Part shown: in pieces, positions 26,865 through 34,831 of the stretch | How the letters are laid out: each line of letters opens with the position of its first letter | Position numbering within the stretch: position 1 is the first letter of the stretch | DNA from: Streptomyces massasporeus | GTDB taxonomy: Bacteria; Actinomycetota; Actinomycetes; Streptomycetales; Streptomycetaceae | Reading direction: 5' to 3' | Assembly: GCF_014648995.1 (NCBI RefSeq) | Contig: NZ_BMSE01000002.1 | Span: 868,001 to 932,000, forward strand | DNA: 64,000 bases | Notes under the pieces: model-generated | The model's database searches: none | What the model was told of the DNA's origin: nothing | Seen by the model: only the letters and a program-made list of their open reading frames with translations | Program-made: the position numbers and the translations under genes

Positions 26865-28316
26865 ATGACCGAGCTCGTGGAACACGGACAGCTGTTCATC
26901 GGCGGGGAGTTGACCGACCCCCTGGGCCAGGACGTCATCGAGGTGATCTCGCCGCACACCGAGGAGGTCATCGGACGCGTCCCGCACGCCTCGACGGCGG
27001 ATGTGGACCGGGCCGTGGCGGCGGCACGGCGGGCGTTCGACGAGGGGCCCTGGCCGCGCATGAGCCTCGACGAGCGGATCGAGGTCGTGGGCCGGATCAA
27101 GGACGCCATCACCGTCCGGCACGACGAGATCGCCCGCGTGATCTCCGCCCAGAACGGCTCGCCGTACTCCTGGAGCGTCCTCGCCCAGGCCCTCGGCGCG
27201 GTGATGGTCTGGGACTCGGCGATCGCGGTCGCCCGGAACTTCACCCACGAGGAGCGGCGCGACGGCGTCCTGGGCAGGATCCTGGTGCGGCGCGAGCCCG
27301 TCGGGGTCGTGGCCGCCGTGGTCCCCTGGAACGTCCCGCAGTTCGTCGCCGCCGCCAAGCTCGCCCCCGCGCTGCTCAGCGGCTGCACGGCCGTCCTCAA
27401 GCCCTCGCCCGAGTCCCCGCTCGACGCGTATCTGCTCGGCGAGATCGCCCGCGAGGCCGGGCTGCCGGAGGGCGTGCTGTCGATCCTGCCCGCCGACCGG
27501 GACGTCAGCGAGTACCTGGTCGGGCACCCCGGCATCGACAAGGTCTCCTTCACCGGGTCGGTCGCGGCAGGCAAGCGCGTGATGGAGGTGGCCGCCCGCA
27601 ACCTCACTCGCGTGACCCTCGAACTCGGCGGCAAGTCCGCGGCCGTCGTCCTGCCCGACGCGGACCTCGAGACGGCCGTCGCGGGCATCGCCCCCGCCGC
27701 CTGGATGAACAACGGCCAGGCCTGCGTCGCCCAGACCCGCATCCTCCTGCCGCGCTCCCGCTACGACGAGTTCGCCCACGCCCTCGCCGCCGCCGCGGGC
27801 GCCCTGACGGTCGGCGACCCGCTGGACCCGGCCACCCAGGTCGGCCCGCTGGTCGCCCGTCGGCAGCAGCAGCGCAACCTCGACTACATCCGCATCGGGC
27901 AGGAGGAGGGCGCCAAGATCCTCACCGGCGGCGGACGCCCGGCCGGCCTCGACCACGGCTGGTACGTCGAACCGACCCTCTTCGGCGACGTCGACAACTC
28001 CATGCGCATCGCCCGCGAGGAGATCTTCGGCCCGGTGATCTGCCTGCTCCCCTACGACGACGAGTCCGACGCCGTGAAGATCGCCAACGACTCCGACTAC
28101 GGGCTGAGCGGCAGCGTCTGGACCGCGGACGTCGAGCACGGCATCGACATCGCCCGCCAGGTCCGGACGGGTACGTACTCCGTCAACACCTTCAGCCTGG
28201 ACATGCTGGGCCCCTTCGGCGGCTACAAGAACTCGGGCCTGGGGCGGGAGTTCGGGCCCGAGGGGTACGGTGAATACCTGGAGCACAAGATGATCCACCT
28301 CCCGGCGGACGCGTAG
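26865..28316 (+). CDS. NAD(P)-dependent aldehyde dehydrogenase
   Basis: A 483-residue member of the ALDH superfamily. It oxidises an aldehyde to an acid through a thioester intermediate: catalytic Cys about 287 in NNGQACVAQTR, general base Glu about 253 in LELGGKS, and cofactor motif FTGSVAAGK. The sequence is full length. ATG 26865 has GGGGAGG nine nt upstream; upstream in-frame codons lack a site. The ferredoxin follows after 2 bp. A KstR-type box upstream suggests oxidation of an aldehyde from a P450-initiated side-chain pathway (inference). Confidence 0.9.
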   Translation: MTELVEHGQLFIGGELTDPLGQDVIEVISPHTEEVIGRVPHASTADVDRAVAAARRAFDEGPWPRMSLDERIEVVGRIKDAITVRHDEIARVISAQNGSPYSWSVLAQALGAVMVWDSAIAVARNFTHEERRDGVLGRILVRREPVGVVAAVVPWNVPQFVAAAKLAPALLSGCTAVLKPSPESPLDAYLLGEIAREAGLPEGVLSILPADRDVSEYLVGHPGIDKVSFTGSVAAGKRVMEVAARNLTRVTLELGGKSAAVVLPDADLETAVAGIAPAAWMNNGQACVAQTRILLPRSRYDEFAHALAAAAGALTVGDPLDPATQVGPLVARRQQQRNLDYIRIGQEEGAKILTGGGRPAGLDHGWYVEPTLFGDVDNSMRIAREEIFGPVICLLPYDDESDAVKIANDSDYGLSGSVWTADVEHGIDIARQVRTGTYSVNTFSLDMLGPFGGYKNSGLGREFGPEGYGEYLEHKMIHLPADA

Positions 28317-28318
28317 CG

Positions 28319-28552
28319 ATGGGCGACCGCTGGCACGTCGAGGTCGACCGCTCCCTGTGCATCGGCTCCGCGCAGTGCCTCCACCACGCGCCGGGCGGCT
28401 TCCACCTGGACGCCGCCCGCCAGTCCCATCCCGCCGCTCCCGACATGGACGCGAACGAACGGGTGCTGGAGGCGGCGGAGAGCTGCCCCACGGAGGCGAT
28501 CACGATCACGCTGGGGGACAGCGGGGAGGCGGTGTTCCCGCCCGAGGAGTAG
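28319..28552 (+). CDS. Ferredoxin of the 3Fe-4S P450-partner type
   Basis: A 77-residue ferredoxin. Ligand cysteines are Cys14 and Cys20 (RSLCIGSAQC) and Cys56 followed by Pro (ESCPTEAI). The central Cys of a 4Fe-4S cluster is replaced, which fits a 3Fe-4S cluster. Such ferredoxins deliver electrons to cytochromes P450. It starts 2 bp after the aldehyde dehydrogenase stop, and the same transcript is likely. The CYP125-like enzyme at 14947 is the nearest P450. Confidence 0.9.
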   Translation: MGDRWHVEVDRSLCIGSAQCLHHAPGGFHLDAARQSHPAAPDMDANERVLEAAESCPTEAITITLGDSGEAVFPPEE

Positions 28553-28714
28553 AGCGCGGGCGAGCCCAGAAGTGCCCGGAAAATCATGGTTGAGGGGGTT
28601 TCATTCCCTCATGGGCGTTCTATCCTGGAAGTCGGCCTACGAGGCGAGTGAGGGAGTCCGACCGGAGTAGCCGACGTCGGCGGGAAGTGAAGTTAGGGCT
28701 TCCGCTGGTGCCGA

Positions 28715-28825
28715 CTGCGACGGTAGGGCTGAGAGGCGTAAGGGAGCCGAGCCGAAACGCGGCACCCCGAGGCGACCCCCATCACCTGATCCGGACCATA
28801 CCGGCGAAGGGAACCCGTCTCGTAG
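28715..28825 (+). ncRNA. TPP (thiamin pyrophosphate) riboswitch with no thiamin gene downstream
   Basis: The conserved CTGAGA (28729-28734) and ACCTGATCCGG...CCGGCGAAGGGAA (28784-28812) are the two hallmark blocks of THI elements. GACGG (28719-28723) and CCGTC (28815-28819) can form the closing stem. The element points rightward, but the next gene (kstR-like) is on the opposite strand and ends 22 bp later, so no thiC or thiamin transporter follows in this window. Confidence 0.82.
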
Positions 28826-28846
28826 GTCCTTGCCGTGCCCGGGGAT

Positions 28847-29506
28847 CTATGGGCCGGTCGGCGCCGTCAGGTCGATCAGGCGGCACACCGTCTCGATGTC
28901 GATCTTCACCTGGGCGATCGAGGCGCGGCCCGACAGCCAGGTGATCAGCGCCGAGTGCCAGGTGTGCTCGATGACCCGGACCGCCGACAGCTGCTCCGGG
29001 GTCGGGTTCTCCTGGCCCATCGCGTCCAGGATGATCGCCGTCGTCTGACGGGAGACCTGGTCGACCTCCGGGCTCACGCTGCGGTCGGCGAAGGTCAGCG
29101 CCCGGACCATCGCGTCGGCCAGGTGCGGCTCTCGCTGCAACGCCCGGAAGGCCCGCATCAGCGTCTCCGCGACCCGCTCGGCGGCCGTCGCGCCCTGCGG
29201 GGGCTTCTTCCGCAGCGTGCCGTGCATGTGCTCCAACTGGTCCTGCATGGTGGCGACCAGCAGGTGGATCTTGGAAGGGAAGTAGCGGTACAGCGTGCCG
29301 AGCGCCACCTGGGAGGACTCCGCGACCTCGCGCATCTGCACGGCGTCGAAGCCGCCCCGGCTGGCCAGCTGGGCACTCGCGTGCAGGATGCGGCGGCGGC
29401 GGGCCTCCTGCCGCTCCGTGAGGGGCGGGGAGGCGGGCACTGCCGCTCTGGCTTCCACCTTGGCCGGCTTGTTCACCTTGGCGCTCACCTTGGCTTCTGC
29501 GGGCAT
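28847..29506 (-). CDS. kstR: TetR-family repressor, KstR-like
   Basis: A 219-residue protein. After a Lys/Ala/Pro-rich tail of about 35 residues comes the TetR helix-turn-helix: RRRRILHASAQLASRGGFDA then VQMREVAESSQVALGTLYRYF, continuing PSKIHLL. This is very close to KstR, the mycobacterial steroid-catabolism repressor (GG[YF][ED]AVQMR, VA[VL]GTLYRYFPSK[VI]HLLV). The ligand domain contains MVRALTFADRSVSPEVDQV, again KstR-like. A perfect KstR-type box lies upstream, suggesting autoregulation. ATG 29506 is chosen by alignment memory; the frame is open to 29602. Confidence 0.85.
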   Translation of the reverse strand: MPAEAKVSAKVNKPAKVEARAAVPASPPLTERQEARRRRILHASAQLASRGGFDAVQMREVAESSQVALGTLYRYFPSKIHLLVATMQDQLEHMHGTLRKKPPQGATAAERVAETLMRAFRALQREPHLADAMVRALTFADRSVSPEVDQVSRQTTAIILDAMGQENPTPEQLSAVRVIEHTWHSALITWLSGRASIAQVKIDIETVCRLIDLTAPTGP

Positions 29507-29649
29507 GGGTCGGTCCCGTTCCGTGACCGTCCGTGAGGACGAGTGATCACACAGCATGGCACGGCGCCGGTCGTGGCGTGAATCACCTGATCCACTGCTC
29601 ACAGCACCCTTACCTGCCGGTAGATTCAGAGCCTCCGGACGATCAAGTC

Positions 29650-29663
29650 TGAAACTTGTTCTA
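29650..29663. promoter_or_regulatory. KstR-type operator upstream of kstR
   Basis: TGAAACTTGTTCTA matches TnnAACnnGTTnnA at every fixed position. It lies between the kstR-like gene and the divergent glycosyltransferase, and could control either or both. Confidence 0.78.
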
Positions 29664-29717
29664 GATTAGCGTCCCGGCGTAATCTCGCGGGACAGTGCAG
29701 GGAGAAGGGGGCCCAGA

Positions 29718-31196
29718 GTGACCGCTGAGGCCAGGGAGGCCGGGGCTCCTCAGGACCCCGCCGCCGACGGCTTGCGACCGCTCCACATCGCGCTCCTCAC
29801 CTATAAAGGGAACCCGTTCTGCGGCGGGCAGGGCGTCTACGTCCGGCACCTCTCGCGCGAACTGGCCCGTCTCGGCCACCGGGTCGAGGTCATCGGTTCC
29901 CAGCCGTATCCCGTCCTCGACGAGGGCTACGACGGGCTGAGCCTCACCGAGCTGCCCAGCCTCGACCTGTACCGCCAGCCGGACCCCTTCCGCACACCGG
30001 GGCGCGGCGAGTACCGCGACTGGATCGACGCGCTGGAAGTCGCGACCATGTGGACGGGCGGCTTCCCGGAACCGCTGACGTTCTCGCTGCGCGCCCGCCG
30101 CCATCTGCGCGCCCGGCGCGGCGAGTTCGACGTCGTGCACGACAACCAGACCCTCGGCTACGGCCTGCTGGGCGACGTCGGCGCGCCCCTGGTGACGACC
30201 ATCCACCACCCCATCACCGTCGACCGGCAGTTGGAGCTGGACGCCGCGGACGGCTGGAAGCGGCGCGCCTCGGTGCGGCGCTGGTACGCCTTCACGCGCA
30301 TGCAGAAGCGCGTCGCACGCCGCCTGCCGTCCGTGCTCACCGTGTCCGGCACCTCGCAGCAGGAGATCGTCGACCACCTCGGCGTCCGGCGGGACCGCGT
30401 CCACGTGGTCCACATCGGCGCCGACACCGACCTGTTCTCGCCGGATCCGTCCGTGCCGGTCGTGCCGGGCCGCATCGTGACGACGTCCAGCGCGGACGTG
30501 CCGCTGAAGGGCCTGGTGCACCTCGTCGAGGCGCTGGCCAAGGTCCGGACCGAGCACCCCGGCGCCCATCTCGTCGTCGTCGGCAAGCGGCCCGCCGAAG
30601 GACCGGTCGCCCAGGCGATGGAGCGGTACGGCCTCGCCGGTGCCGTCGAGTTCGTCAAGGGCATCTCCGACGCGGAGCTCGTCGACCTCGTGCGCTCCGC
30701 CCAGGTCGCGTGCGTGCCGTCGCTCTACGAGGGCTTCTCGCTCCCGGCCGCCGAGGCCATGGCGACGGGCACGCCCCTGCTCGCCACGACCGGCGGCGCC
30801 ATACCCGAGGTCGCCGGCCGCGACGGCGAGACGTGCCTGGCGGTACCGCCAGGCGACGCGGGCGCGCTGGCCACCGGCCTGGGCCGCCTGCTGGCCGACC
30901 CGGACCTGCGCGCCCGCCTCGGCGCGGCCGGGCGCGAACGGGTGCTGCGCCGCTTCACCTGGGCCAGGGCGGCGGAGGGCACGGTGGCCCGCTACCGCGA
31001 GGAGATCGACAGGGCCGGGACCGGCACCGTGCCGCGGACCTCCGGCCGTTCGGCCCCCTCGACGGGTGCCGTACCCACAGCCCTCACGGGCGCGGCGGGT
31101 GCTGTCCCCACGGCCCCCGCAGGCACGGCAGGTGCTGTCTCCGCAGCCCCGGCAGATGTAGAAGGCGTCAACTCCGAAAGCAGGGCCACGTGCTGA
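29718..31196 (+). CDS. Glycosyltransferase family 4
   Basis: A 492-residue GT-B glycosyltransferase. The N-terminal donor-side loop is YKGNPFCGGQGVYVRHLSRELARLGH. The C-terminal nucleotide-sugar domain has ADVPLKGLVHLVEAL, then SLYEGFSLPAAEAMATGTPL with the E-x7-E-type retaining motif. The last 60 residues are Ala/Thr/Pro-rich low complexity. The donor and acceptor are unknown. It is translationally coupled to the methyltransferase (7-bp overlap), and a toroid-fold protein follows. The GTG start is at 29718. Confidence 0.88.
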   Translation: MTAEAREAGAPQDPAADGLRPLHIALLTYKGNPFCGGQGVYVRHLSRELARLGHRVEVIGSQPYPVLDEGYDGLSLTELPSLDLYRQPDPFRTPGRGEYRDWIDALEVATMWTGGFPEPLTFSLRARRHLRARRGEFDVVHDNQTLGYGLLGDVGAPLVTTIHHPITVDRQLELDAADGWKRRASVRRWYAFTRMQKRVARRLPSVLTVSGTSQQEIVDHLGVRRDRVHVVHIGADTDLFSPDPSVPVVPGRIVTTSSADVPLKGLVHLVEALAKVRTEHPGAHLVVVGKRPAEGPVAQAMERYGLAGAVEFVKGISDAELVDLVRSAQVACVPSLYEGFSLPAAEAMATGTPLLATTGGAIPEVAGRDGETCLAVPPGDAGALATGLGRLLADPDLRARLGAAGRERVLRRFTWARAAEGTVARYREEIDRAGTGTVPRTSGRSAPSTGAVPTALTGAAGAVPTAPAGTAGAVSAAPADVEGVNSESRATC

Positions 31197-31939
31197 CCGT
31201 CGACTTCTCCCGGTTCCCGCTCGCCCCGGGTGATCGAGTCCTGGATCTCGGCTGCGGTGCCGGGCGGCACGCCTTCGAGTGCTACCGGCGTGGCGCGCAG
31301 GTCGTGGCGCTGGACCAGAACGCCGAGGAGATCCGCGAGGTCGCGAAGTGGTTCGCGGCGATGAAGGAAGCCGGCGAGGCCCCCGAGGGCGCCACCGCCA
31401 CGGCGATGGAGGGCGACGCCCTCGCGCTGCCCTTTCCCGACGAGTCCTTCGACGTCGTGATCATCTCCGAGGTGATGGAGCACATCCCGGACGACAAGGG
31501 CGTCCTCGCGGAGATGGTGCGGGTGCTGAAGCCCGGCGGGCGCATCGCCGTCACCGTCCCGCGCTACGGCCCCGAGAAGGTCTGCTGGAGCCTCTCCGAC
31601 GCCTACCACGAGGTCGAGGGCGGCCACATCCGCATCTACAAGGCGGACGAACTGCTGGAGAAGATCCGCGAGGCCGGCCTGGAGCCCTACGGCACGCACC
31701 ACGCCCACGCCCTGCACTCGCCCTACTGGTGGCTCAAGTGCGCGTTCGGCGTCGACAACGACAAGGCGCTGCCGGTGCGGGCGTACCACAAGCTGCTCGT
31801 CTGGGACATCATGAAGAAGCCGCTGGCCACCCGGGTCGCTGAGCAGGCGCTGAACCCGCTGATCGGCAAGAGCTTCGTGGCGTACGCGACCAAGCCGCAC
31901 CTGCCGCGTCTGGCCGACACCGGGGCGGACGCCAAGTGA
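31190..31939 (+). CDS. Class I SAM-dependent methyltransferase
   Basis: A 249-residue protein. The motif I stretch VLDLGCGAGRHAFECYRRGA and VVALDQNAEEI are clear, with SFDVVIISEVMEHIPDD and LKPGGRIAVTVP following (Methyltransf_11 type). The C-terminal half includes YWWLKCAFG and a helix-rich cap. GTG 31190 overlaps the glycosyltransferase end, and the stop overlaps the next start (GTGA). A modification of a glycolipid or glycan made by the neighbours is possible (inference). Confidence 0.88.
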   Translation: MLTVDFSRFPLAPGDRVLDLGCGAGRHAFECYRRGAQVVALDQNAEEIREVAKWFAAMKEAGEAPEGATATAMEGDALALPFPDESFDVVIISEVMEHIPDDKGVLAEMVRVLKPGGRIAVTVPRYGPEKVCWSLSDAYHEVEGGHIRIYKADELLEKIREAGLEPYGTHHAHALHSPYWWLKCAFGVDNDKALPVRAYHKLLVWDIMKKPLATRVAEQALNPLIGKSFVAYATKPHLPRLADTGADAK

Positions 31940-33006
31940 CCACTCCCCGGACGGAACATCTGGTCCTGCCCGGGGTCCTCACCGCGGGGGAGGCCGCCGA
32001 GACCGTCGCCGGCATCCTCGCCGTGCAGCGCGAGGACGGTGCGATCCCGTGGTTCCGGGGGCACCACCTCGACCCGTGGGACCACGTCGAGGCGGCCATG
32101 GCCCTGGACACCGCCGGCGAGCACGAGGCCGCCGAGCGGGCCTACCTGTGGCTGGCCCGGCACCAGAACGAGGACGGCTCCTGGTACGCGGCCTACACCG
32201 ACGGCGAGGCCGACGCGGTCACCGACCGGGGCCGGGAGACCAACTTCGTCGCCTACATAGCCGTGGGCGTCTGGCACCACCACCTCTCCACCGGCGACGA
32301 CGCGTTCCTGGACCGGATGTGGCCTGCGGTGTACGCGGCGATGGAGTTCGTGCTGCGCCTCCAGCAACCCGGCGGGCAGATCGGCTGGCGCCGCGACGAC
32401 GACGGCACGGAGACGACGGACGCCCTGCTGACCGGCAGCTCCTCCATCCACCACGCGCTGCGCTGCGCACTGGCCATCGCCGAGCAGCGGGAAGAGCCGC
32501 AACCGGACTGGGAGTTGGCGGCGGGCGCGCTGCGGCACGCCATACGCCACCACCCCGAGCGGTTCCTCGACAAGAACCGGTACTCGATGGACTGGTACTA
32601 CCCGGTGCTCGGCGGCGCGCTGACCGGCGCGGAGGCCAAGGCCCGGATCGAGGAGGACTGGGACCGGTTCGTCGTCCCCGGGCTGGGGGTGCGCTGTGTC
32701 GTTCCCAACCCGTGGGTGACGGGGGGTGAGTCCGCGGAGCTGGCGCTCGCGTTGTGGGCGATGGGGGAGTCCGACCGGGCGTTGGAGATCCTGCAGTCGA
32801 TCCAGCATCTGCGGGACGAGGACAGCGGGCTGTACTGGACCGGGTACGTGTTCGACGACGACGCGATCTGGCCGCGGGAGCTGACCACGTGGACCGCGGG
32901 GTCGTTGTTGCTGGCGGTGGCCGCGCTGGGTGGGCATGAGGCGACGTGCCAGGTGTTCGGTGGTGCGGAGTTGCCTGTCGGGCTCGAGTCGGAGTGCTGC
33001 GCCTGA
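31936..33006 (+). CDS. Alpha/alpha-toroid (prenyltransferase- or glycosidase-like) protein
   Basis: A 356-residue soluble protein without a signal peptide. Repeats such as YLWLARHQNEDGSWYAAYTD, MEFVLRLQQPGGQIGW and EILQSIQHLRDEDSGLYWTGY have the helix-hairpin plus Q-x-x-D/G-G-x-W pattern of (alpha/alpha)6 barrels. Acidic residues in FDDDAIWPRELTTWTAG might be catalytic in a glucanohydrolase-like enzyme. Whether it acts on a glycan or isoprenoid is not clear. The GTGA overlap with the methyltransferase indicates coupling in a three-gene module. Confidence 0.75.
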   Translation: MTTPRTEHLVLPGVLTAGEAAETVAGILAVQREDGAIPWFRGHHLDPWDHVEAAMALDTAGEHEAAERAYLWLARHQNEDGSWYAAYTDGEADAVTDRGRETNFVAYIAVGVWHHHLSTGDDAFLDRMWPAVYAAMEFVLRLQQPGGQIGWRRDDDGTETTDALLTGSSSIHHALRCALAIAEQREEPQPDWELAAGALRHAIRHHPERFLDKNRYSMDWYYPVLGGALTGAEAKARIEEDWDRFVVPGLGVRCVVPNPWVTGGESAELALALWAMGESDRALEILQSIQHLRDEDSGLYWTGYVFDDDAIWPRELTTWTAGSLLLAVAALGGHEATCQVFGGAELPVGLESECCA

Positions 33007-33033
33007 GAACTCGGGTGGTTGTGATGGGTGTGC

Positions 33034-33080
33034 GGGCGCGGGTCGTGCGTGGCTTGTCGCGCAGTTCCCCGCGCCCCTAG
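33034..33080. repeat. Dispersed GC-rich intergenic repeat
   Basis: The sequence around TGTCGCGCAGTTCCCCGCGC, with flanks, repeats the stretch at 18517-18565. Here it is followed by CCTAGGGGGC-type inverted sequence, so it may act as a terminator after the toroid gene. Confidence 0.7.
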
Positions 33081-33105
33081 GGGGCCGAGCCCCCTGACCG
33101 CGTTC

Positions 33106-33399
33106 TCAATGCCGGTGCGCGCGATTGGCTATCGCGTGGCCTATGAACAGGTACACCACCGCTGCGAGGCCGTAGCCGCAGACCACTCGGGCCCATGCCT
33201 CGTCGAACGTGAACAGGTCGTGCGACCAGCCGGCGAGCCAGCGTGCCGCGTCGTGGATGAACTGGACGAACGAGTTGCCGGGGTTGGCGTCCAGCAGGTA
33301 CATCAGGATCCAGAGACCCAGGATGAGGGCCATGATGTCGGCCACGACCGCGACGATCGTGCCGGCCTGATTCGCACCGTTGCGATAACGAGGGGACAT
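33106..33399 (-). CDS. Small two-helix membrane protein
   Basis: A 97-residue hypothetical protein. Two membrane helices (GTIVAVVADIMALILGLWILMY and ARVVCGYGLAAVVYLFIGHAI) flank an amphipathic stretch FVQFIHDAARWLAGWSHDLF. ATG 33399 with GGAGAG a few nt upstream is preferred; the longer frame would add a disordered Arg-rich tail. Such proteins are common and uncharacterised in Streptomyces. Confidence 0.75.
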   Translation of the reverse strand: MSPRYRNGANQAGTIVAVVADIMALILGLWILMYLLDANPGNSFVQFIHDAARWLAGWSHDLFTFDEAWARVVCGYGLAAVVYLFIGHAIANRAHRH

Positions 33400-33583
33400 A
33401 CTCTCCGGATTGCCCTTGAACTCTGAATGAAACCCGGCTCGTCGAGCCGCGTCCCCAGGCCTCCTCCGCGGGCTTCCCCGTGCCGCCAACCCACGTTCCC
33501 CGAAGGGCAGTTCGGGGTACACCCGCATCACCGACGATCCTGGCCCGGCCACTCGGGGAGGACGCCGGTGTCACGGGGGGAGC

Positions 33584-34831
33584 ATGCAGGTGCCCGCGAA
33601 CAGACCCGCCGCCGAAGAGCCGCGGCTGACCGTCACCAGACCCCCGCGCCGACGTCTGCGCAGAGCGCTGGCGTCGGCGCTGCCCGTCCCGGTCGTCGGG
33701 CTGGCCCTGCTCGTGGCCTCCGGGAACCTGCTGCTGCCGCTGCGGGAAGTGGTCACCATCGAGGCCAAGATGGCCTCGAAGAGGGACTTCTTCCAGGACC
33801 CCGTCGTCGAGCGGCTGCTGATGAAGCACGGCTTCCGCGTGCACATCACCAACATGGGCTCGCGTGAGATCGCCAAGCAGGACTACGAGGGATACGACGT
33901 CGTCTTCCCCTCCGGCCAGCCGGCCGCCGACCTGATCAGCCGGGAGCGCGCCCGGGCGAACCGTCCGGTGCTGCTGTACCGCCCGTTCGTCAGCCCCATC
34001 GTGCTGGCCACCTACCGGGACTACGCCGAGGTGCTCACGGCGGAAGGCGTCGCGAAGCGCCTGCCGGGTCCGGCGGGCAGGCCGATGTACTACACCCTCG
34101 ACATGCGGAAGTTCATCGACCTGGCCCGGGGCGAACGGGCGGGCGCCCGGCGCGACCCCGACAACGGCTACCGCTGGGACGAGATCGACCGCGACGACCG
34201 CGTCCGCAACGGCAACAAGATCCTCGCCCAGACCTCCGACATCTGCGAAGCCAACTCCGCCGGCACCTACCTCGGACTCGTGGCCTTCGTCGAGCACGGG
34301 AACGACGCGCCGGACAACGAGGCCGAGGCGGAGCAACTCGCCCGGAAGATCAAGCCGCTCCTCGTCGAACAGGGCCTGCCGTCGTCCGAGCGGGCCGAAA
34401 CGTATCTGTCACCCGACGGGCAGAGCATCGCCCCGGTGACGGTGATCTACGAGCACCAGTTCCTCGCCCACCAGATCGGGCGCCAGGCCGACGAGGGCGC
34501 GACCGACGACGAGCGCGTCCTGCTCTACCCGTCCACCCGCTTCGTCACCGAACCCCAGCTCGTCGCGCTGACCGGCGAGGGCGCCCGGCTCGGCGAACTG
34601 GTCACCAAGGACCCCGAACTCCAGCACCGGGCCATGGAGTTGGGCTTCCGTGCCCGCAACGCCACCGGCGGCGCGACCGGCGACGAACTCGCCCGGTTCC
34701 TCACCGAGCGGCACATCCCGGTGCCCACCACCTCCTCCGACGACACCCGGGCGGTGCTGCCCAGCCTGCCCCTGCTGGAGAGGATGATCGAGATCGTCGG
34801 CGACTGCCAGGACCGGGCGGACAGCCGGTGA
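33584..34831 (+). CDS. Membrane-anchored substrate-binding-like protein
   Basis: A 415-residue protein. A basic N-terminus and one membrane helix (PVPVVGLALLVASGNLLLP) anchor a large extracellular domain. KDFFQDP-like and YDVVFPSGQPAADLI, and later APVTVIYEHQFLAHQ and LLYPSTRFVTE, follow the order of strands in type 2 periplasmic binding folds. No ABC transporter is encoded nearby. The stop overlaps the next start (GTGA). The fold assignment is inference. Confidence 0.7.
   Translation: MQVPANRPAAEEPRLTVTRPPRRRLRRALASALPVPVVGLALLVASGNLLLPLREVVTIEAKMASKRDFFQDPVVERLLMKHGFRVHITNMGSREIAKQDYEGYDVVFPSGQPAADLISRERARANRPVLLYRPFVSPIVLATYRDYAEVLTAEGVAKRLPGPAGRPMYYTLDMRKFIDLARGERAGARRDPDNGYRWDEIDRDDRVRNGNKILAQTSDICEANSAGTYLGLVAFVEHGNDAPDNEAEAEQLARKIKPLLVEQGLPSSERAETYLSPDGQSIAPVTVIYEHQFLAHQIGRQADEGATDDERVLLYPSTRFVTEPQLVALTGEGARLGELVTKDPELQHRAMELGFRARNATGGATGDELARFLTERHIPVPTTSSDDTRAVLPSLPLLERMIEIVGDCQDRADSR

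Noticed and set aside
29812-29825. GGGAACCCGTTCTG, an AACnnGTT core
   Set aside because: It lies inside the glycosyltransferase coding sequence and lacks the terminal T and A of the KstR consensus.
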